A DNA stretch of 64,000 bases from Cephalopachus bancanus. Its lineage: Eukaryota > Chordata > Mammalia > Primates > Tarsiidae. Location: positions 1,302,001 through 1,366,000 of the forward strand of contig JAPVLO010000073.1 of NCBI GenBank assembly GCA_027257055.1, written 5' to 3'. Below, piece by piece: positions 54,152 to 64,000 of this stretch. The notes beneath the pieces are model-generated. The model was given only the letters and a program-made list of their open reading frames with translations, had not been told where the DNA came from and ran no database searches. Within the stretch, counting starts at the first letter, position 1. Each line of letters begins with the position of its first letter. Made by a program: the position numbers and the translations under genes.

Positions 54152-56152
54152 TGCAAACCATTTTCAAGGACTTGACATAATGATTTTATTAAAAATGTCT
54201 GCAGTACATAAAAACAATTAAGCAAGAAATTTCTATCACTTCATTTCCAAAATGTTTTGAGGTATAAAGTTTATACGGTTTATGGTAGAGTGACAGTCCT
54301 AGGGAATTAAAGGAAAAAAGCAAAAGGCCTTATTTCCCATTGATTCAAAGTTTTCAGCATCATTCCACACCACATACAAAGCAGTATACTTGATACACAG
54401 GTTTCAATGCTTCAGAAGTCAAATCATGCCCTAAAACATAGAAGCATGGTAAGTAACGATGCCCTAAAAGGACTACTACAGTCACTAGGAGTAGTGGTAA
54501 TATGAGAGTATTTTACAACTGCATTGCATTAATAATCTCAAGCTACTCAGGGATTCTTCATTAATAAGTAGAAGGGAAGTCATAAAGGAACAAGATACAG
54601 AAGTTCTCTGACAGAAGTTCTTAAAAGTCATAGGATGAAAGCATTAAATCAGATCTTCTGATACTCCAGTCAACAGCAATACTTTCTGCTTGGTTTCAAA
54701 AGGAACTAGGAAACTGCCTCTCCCAATCTATTATTTGAGTTTCTTCTCTATCTGGTCAATGATGCACTGCCACACAGGGGTACTAGAAACCAAAATAGAA
54801 ATTTTATTGCCTACTTCCTTGGTGCCAATATCTAAGAACTTACAGAAAATGCTGCCCTCTCCTGAGAAAAATAGTACCAAAAATACAAAGGTAGACTGAC
54901 TCACTTTTCAAAATGACACAGCAATACAAGGGCTCACACACTGAACAGACCAAACTGTTCCAGGTGAGCAGCTTTGACAGATTTTAAAAGACTATTTCAT
55001 AAACAAAAGGGAAGAATATTGAACCTACTCTATAAAAACAGAAATCTAAATTGAAATATGACCCTTATGAAAACTAAAAATAGAGAAATTATTTTCATCA
55101 AGAAAGAAATATATCTTAAATTTTCATTAGGTTCTTTGACCATGAGTATGAGGCTCTTTTAAAATAACTGAACTATCATTCTGGATTAGTACTGTACCAA
55201 GATGTAAAGTGCCAAAAGATATTTCAGTGTTAATGAGAAATGGGTGAACTCGTATTAAGAAAGGAGCTTAGTCTAAAAGAAAAACTATGTTAATTTTGAC
55301 TCAAAGAAGGCAACAGAATTGTGAACACCAGTGAATGAATTGTCTAGTTGTACAATCGTGTACATAATTTTTAAAAAGTAATATTTTTCTATTATTACCA
55401 AGTTTTCGTTATTCAAAATTTTGAGAGGCAGTTGATTGGCAAAGTTTTTAGCCAAAAAGGGGTTATCGTATATTATTTCTTGCCCAGTAAAGGGCATTAT
55501 CAATTGTTTTGGCTATTAAAAAGGTTATTTTTCACAATAATTGTGAGAATTCAACTAATAAAGAGTAGCTACATGGCACCTACATTATTTGTTGTAATGT
55601 AGTTTCCTGCCCCAAAGGACCATTGCCTTGTTCTTGATTTAGTGAGCTAATAATATTGTACATATGTATAGCAGCTCAATTGACAATTAATTAATTATAC
55701 ACTATTTTAAAACCATAGAGTTGCATAAGTTCAACTCTATGAAGCTGCAGGAGACAAAGGTCCTATAAATTAATAGAAATTGCCACCCACATTCAGATAT
55801 AACCCATTTTCAGATATAAGTTGAAGAACATCAAGTAATATGATCTTTCAATGCAAAGGTTTAGATCATTGACAATTATAAAAGACTGGCTGAGATTCAA
55901 AGGAGCACAAGCTGAGTTTCATTCATATTAATGTTAGTTAATTGACATGATTAGCATAAATTAATGAGGTAAATTTGAAATATGTTTTAATTCAATATGT
56001 ATTACTCATGTGAGAGTGTCACATTACTCAACCTCATATTTTTGTTCAAGTATAAAAAGGATTGCTGAAATTTTCATTATATTGCTGGTATAGACTTGTT
56101 CACCTCAAATTATCTTAAGCTGTATAATAATGATATGACATTAAGGATATTA

Positions 56153-56402
56153 ATGATAACAGCAACTAGCATTGCTCACCATGTACCAAGTCCTACATTA
56201 AGTGCTTTATAACCATGATGTCTTCTCTTAACCCACAAAATGGCCTATGAAGCTGCTACTATTACAGGCTTCATTGCATAGGTGAGAAAATTGAGGCTCA
56301 GAGAGGTTTACTAACTTGTTCAATTTCATAGTGTTAATAAGACAGAGTTAGATCTCATACCCAGAGCAGTCTGTACTCTGCTATATTACGTCTCACATCA
56401 AG
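56153..56402 (-). repeat. MIR
   Basis: Nearly complete reverse MIR: CAACTAGCATTGCTCACCAT, TACATTAAGTGCTTTATAAC, TGAGGCTCAGAGAGGTTTAC and ACCCAGAGCAGTCTGTACTC. Confidence 0.82.
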
Positions 56403-57263
56403 CCTCCATATAATGGTGAAGTAGCATGTACAACTTTTTGGTACATACCTTTAGATATTAAACACTATCTTACTTGCTCATGGAGAAGTGATGATACTGT
56501 ATGTAGCCTTTTTAATAAGATTAGAAACAGCCTAACAATAGGAAAAATGTGTAGTTATAAGTTTGGGTTCCAGTTATTTATATATTTATAACTCCTTAGG
56601 AGAGGCAATTCTTCACCTGGATAATTTTTTCCCTGAAGGCAGCATGGGCCTTCAGGTTAGATTTAGGCTTTATATTAGGATATATCCAGGATTTCCTCTG
56701 AAATAAATATCTGGAGTAATCATTCATAAGCTGAATCCAACTCACAGATATGTTTTGTTGTGTCCATGTAGTATTTGTTTGCTTGTTTTTATTTAATCAA
56801 CTACCCACATTTTAAAATGGGAAAAATGTACAGAAAAATCTGGATCCCTATCTTATCTTGATAAACAAGAATATCTGGCAAAACTGATCCCCTATTCCCT
56901 CATGGCAAGTCTTTGGCTAGTGCTGAGTAACAGTTGTTCTTTTAGACAACTGGAGGGCAAATGCTCTCCAGTCAAGCACCCAGCCTCTTCATTCATTGAT
57001 GCTACAAGCCAGGACCCTTTAGGAATTTATATGGTTGCTCCTGATCCAAAGAAAAGTTTCATTCACCACCCAGCTTCAGGAACCTCTGTGCTGACAAAGA
57101 AGTGAAGTATGGCATTCCTCTCTCTCTCTTTTTAAACTTGGTGATATGAAGAATGGCAGGGACTTGGCAAAGAAACCACAACGGTAGCATTAAAGACAAC
57201 AAAATTTCTGTTAGCAAGTATGTCATTTGAATCACTGAAAGATTTGTCTAAAATGAATATTAG

Positions 57264-57412
57264 AGGGAAGCAACATCAATAACAGTACCTGATCTCAAAC
57301 CAGGCAAAGTGGGGACCAAAGGGAGGCCCAAACTTTACCTGTATGAGACTTGCATACCTTGTATATCACTTGTATACCTAACCCTGAATTGTACCCCCAT
57401 CTTTAAAGCAAA
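57264..57412 (+). mobile_element. Short L1 3' end
   Basis: About 150 bp of the same L1 3' UTR as at 30.0-30.15 kb (ACCTGATCTCAAACCAGGCA, AAAGGGAGGCCCAAACTTTA), with a small internal duplication of the CTTGTATACCT block and an A-rich end. Confidence 0.85.
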
Positions 57413-57814
57413 ATAAAAGAATAAACTCCAAATGGATCAGGAAAAAAATAAAATGAATACTAAACCATTAATATACATTTAATTTCATTTTGTGAAGAAA
57501 TAGTCATTTAAGTAGTCATCACATGCATATTTAATAAATACAATACCTGGAGTCAAATGAATTTAAAATTTAGTACAGGATTATTTCAAGTGTTTGATTT
57601 CAGTCCAAATAAAGACTTTCTATATAATTTAAGTCATAACTGGAAAGAAAGCTTTTGAATTTCTTAAAATTTCTTATTAAATCTATTAATGATTTCTTAT
57701 ATATTTGTGTTTAAACAATTTTATATGCTATGTATGAAATAATAAAATGCCAGTAGTGATTCCAATGGCTGATTTCCAGATGCTAGGAATTATATGAAAC
57801 TATGCCATTATAAA

Positions 57815-57930
57815 CTATAAAATTATATATGTAATTATATATACATACTTATACATATATGTACTTATGTAATATATGTATATATACATGTACACATTTG
57901 TGTGTGCATATATATGTACACATCCTTCCA
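57815..57930. repeat. AT/ACAT low-complexity stretch
   Basis: Alternating purine-pyrimidine TATATGTA/ACATATAT wording close to the exon 15 donor (57987). No unit is strictly repeated. Confidence 0.8.
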
Positions 57931-57957
57931 AACCATTCTCAATTTAACTTTAAATCA

Positions 57958-58200
<243 letters not shown>

Positions 58201-58782
58201 TTATCACTTGGAGCTAAGTGAACTTTAATAAACATGGATCATTATAAATACCACATGTGACCTCACTCCATAATAGGATAATGTCCACTGGAACAATACA
58301 GCTTTTTGAAAAATGAGAAACACTGTAATTTTTTAAAATTCTAAAGTTAACACCAACTATACAATTGTATTATTTTTAGAAAATTACCAGTTAGATGTTT
58401 AACAGTGTATCAAATGAACGGTACCATCTAAATTAAGTTTCCAGAACTCTCCCTGATTTAACCTGTTTCTTCAGGGGTTCATGGACATTTATGGTTTGAT
58501 ATTCTGCTAACTATAAATTTCTTCCAATAGACTGAAAGCCAATTTATGCTTATATATTCTTCAGTAGTCTAAGATCTTATTTCTTTCCAGTTATGACTTA
58601 AATTACATAATTCTCATCCCATGTACCTGCCCTAGATGTCTTTGCCTTTTGGCAAATGCATTCCAAAAATTTGAAAAAGAGAGATTTCAGATAGTCCAAA
58701 AAAAAATGATAATTTTGTTTCTTACAATGTCAACAAAACTCATAGATAAAACACAAAAATCACAAAGAGGGGCCCCATGGAA

Positions 58783-59010
58783 TTAGAATATAGCACACTG
58801 ATTAGGAGTAATTTTTGGAGTCAGATTTGTATTAGAACCTGGGGCTCCACCACTGACATCCTAGGAGATGCTTGAATTCAGGCACTTTGTTGAACTTCTT
58901 TAAACCTAGTTTCCTGGTCTGTAAATTCAAATAATGACACATAGTTTTCAGGGTAGTTGTAGGGATTAAATATATGCAGTCTGTGACTAGAAGCAACTGA
59001 TAAACAGTAA
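58783..59010 (+). repeat. MIR
   Basis: GAATATAGCACACTGATTAG, GGAGTCAGATTTGTATTAGA, CTAGTTTCCTGGTCTGTAAA and GGTAGTTGTAGGGATTAAAT give most of a plus-oriented MIR. Confidence 0.8.
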
Positions 59011-59054
59011 CTTATTAGTAATGAGGGTCATACTTTACAACTAAAATTTTGTGT

Positions 59055-59338
59055 GTGTGTGTTGGAGTCTCATTCTTGTTGCCCAAGCTGGAGCGCAGTG
59101 GCATACTCATGGTCACCACAGCCTTGACTTGCTGAGCTTAAGCAATCCTTCCATCTCAGCCTTCCAAGTAGCTGGTACTACTGACGCACGCCACCAGGCC
59201 TGTCTAGTTTTTGAGAGTTATTGTAGAGATGAGCTCTCACCAAGTTGCCCAGGCTGGTCTCAAACCCCTGGACTCAGACAATCCTCTCGCCTCGGCCTCC
59301 CAAACTGCTGGGATTATGCTGAGTCACCGTACCTGGTC
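59055..59338 (-). repeat. Alu dimer
   Basis: Minus-oriented element whose tail region carries a GT repeat (59051-59060). TACAACTAAAATTT (59037-59050) and TACAACTAAATTT (from 59339) form its target duplication. Confidence 0.92.
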
Positions 59339-59454
59339 TACAACTAAATTTATAGGTTCAGGTTTGAAAACTTCATTTATATTGATATTAAACTAGAAGA
59401 ACTGTTCTTTAGGAAACCTTTAAAAAATTATATAGAAATACTGAAATTCTATTC

Positions 59455-59545
59455 TATTACCTCATTTTACAAAGAGGAAACTTTGGCCTAGAGATGTTAA
59501 ATGACTTGTGACTTTTCAAAGGTCACACTACTCAAATGATCTACG
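59455..59545 (-). repeat. MIR-like piece
   Basis: CTCATTTTACAAAGAGGAAA and the CAAAGGTCACACTACTC block are the central part of a reversed MIR. Confidence 0.55.
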
Positions 59546-59722
59546 CTCTTTAAACATATGAATTCATTACAATTCTACCCATGGTTCACTTCAACAACAA
59601 CAAGACTCTCTTTTTTTTATATAGTTTCCTGTTTCAATAAAAAAGCATTTTTAAAGAATAAATGCTTTCACTCTTAAAACTTAATATAGCAGACTTTCTA
59701 ACTGAAGATTGGCACTAGCATA

Positions 59723-60285
59723 CAAGAGGGATCCCCCAAAAAACAGGAGTTATCTTTTAGAGGGTGGGCCCTTTGTAGTACAGACTTCCCCTGCCAGGTA
59801 AATGTTCTAGGAGCCCAGCAGCATCAGTGCACCAGCCAGCATTGTTGTATGAGACTGTGTTTGGCTTCAGTGAATTTTTTTTGGAGAGTCTTTCAATGGA
59901 TGTGTCCATTTCATGATGGATGACTTATGAGCACACCACACTGAGTGTTCAGCAGTTTTTCACCAAAAATGGCATGACTCCTGTGTCCCCCCTCCCTGTT
60001 CACCTGATCTCACCCCAAGCCACTTTTTCTTGTTTCCCAGGATTTTTTTTTAAAGTCCTCAAAAGGAAACATTTTGCCAATGTGGAAGAGGTAAAACAAC
60101 AAACGGCAGAAGCACTAAAAGGCATCAAAATTGATGAGTTCAGAAACTTTTGAGCAGTGGAAAAAGTGTCTTGATAGGTATATTGCATCAAACAGAGAGT
60201 ACTTTAAAGGTGACTGAAGTTTAAACATGCAAAATACACAAGTTTTTATAAATAAATTCTGAGGTTTTTTTGGGGCTTCCCCTTA
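59723..60285 (+). mobile_element. Mariner internal-deletion derivative
   Basis: 563 bp bounded by TA at 59721-59722 and 60286-60287. The inverted ends are CAAGAGGGATCCCCCAAAAA and, reverse-complemented, TAAGGGGAAGCCCCAAAAAA. It is the same structure and nearly the same size as the copy at 30423-31299 once the Alu there is removed. It keeps decayed transposase C-terminal codons (KRKHFANVEEVKQQTAEALK, GIKIDEF). The codon for the third catalytic Asp is disrupted by a frame change and stop. Non-functional. Confidence 0.85.
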
Positions 60286-60878
60286 TATGTTGAACTTCAC
60301 ATATATTCTTTAAAGGAATTATTTTCAGAAAACCAATGTATAAGACAAATTTGAAAGATAAAAAAAGCCCCCACTATGTTCAGGCAAGACTGATGCATAA
60401 ACCAGAATATGAGTTTGTTATTTCAAGAGAATATATGCTTATATAGGCTACTTCAGTACAGAATATTACTTGATCTCTAAATAATAAACACTACCATTTG
60501 TTTATATATTTTATGTATATTCTACCTCATTCTACAGAGGCTTCAAGGTGGTAATAAAGCAGATGTTTTCTAGTTTATAGTAATGATTATCACTGGTCTG
60601 GTAAAGGACTCAACACTAAATTCTTGCTTTGGCTTACACTACATTTTATGGGAAGAGATATGTCCATTGTAAAAGGAAATAAAAGGAAATAAAGGAAATA
60701 AAGTTGATTACTTTACATTTTGAAGTTGCTTGCATAATTAATGCACTTTGTACTTTCTGAGTCTTAAAATAAACCTCATCCTTATCCCATAATTTGAGTA
60801 AGTACGTTTTGTTACTTACTACATATTGCATTCTACTATATAGTACGTTGTATTTTGGGGGTGGGGAGGTGGGACTCA

Positions 60879-64000
<3,122 letters not shown>

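Overview
The window is an internal stretch of one mammalian gene, CFTR (cystic fibrosis transmembrane conductance regulator, ABCC7), lying on the minus strand. Eleven consecutive coding exons can be placed base by base. In current human numbering these are exons 13 to 23 (legacy 12, 13, 14a, 14b, 15, 16, 17a, 17b, 18, 19, 20), running from exon 13 at 63282-63368 down to exon 23 at 3895-4050. All have AG acceptors and GT donors and an open, phase-consistent frame. Ten have the human length exactly. Exon 14 is 721 bp instead of 724, one codon shorter. The exons encode the end of NBD1, the whole R domain, the second membrane domain (TM7-TM12) and the start of NBD2 including its Walker A motif. 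The promoter, exons 1-12 and exons 24-27 lie outside. I see no other gene that looks functional.

The organism is a primate, most probably a strepsirrhine and probably a lemur. The reasons are many dimeric 7SL-derived Alu elements of a CpG-rich, non-anthropoid type, often with clean target-site duplications, together with lineage-specific L1, mariner and class II LTR insertions. The species is an inference.

Layout, low to high coordinates: part of intron 23 (two Alus, a mariner fragment); exon 23; intron 22, 18.6 kb and very repeat-rich (a nested Alu cluster, two 5'-inverted L1s, a near-complete ancient L1, LTR fragments); exon 22; intron 21, 15.4 kb (a class II solo LTR with a 6-bp target duplication, a truncated L1 with target duplication, a mariner derivative carrying an Alu, an ERV1-like LTR, Alus); exons 21, 20 and 19; intron 18 (5.2 kb); exon 18; intron 17 (LTR-like block); exon 17; exon 16; intron 15 (6 kb); exon 15; intron 14 (a second mariner derivative); the large R-domain exon 14; intron 13; exon 13; and part of intron 12.

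Protein-level points of interest are loss of the codon for human Gln685, which turns the Ser686 PKA site into R-K-K-S; a cluster of changes in extracellular loop 4, including loss of Arg899; His for Tyr577 in the NBD1 D-loop; and Glu for Arg1128. Genome-level points of interest are two twin-primed L1s, an internally deleted mariner family, and three short A-tailed retroposons derived from LTR 3' ends. I found no evidence of an undescribed biological system. The interest here is evolutionary variation in CFTR and transposon history.
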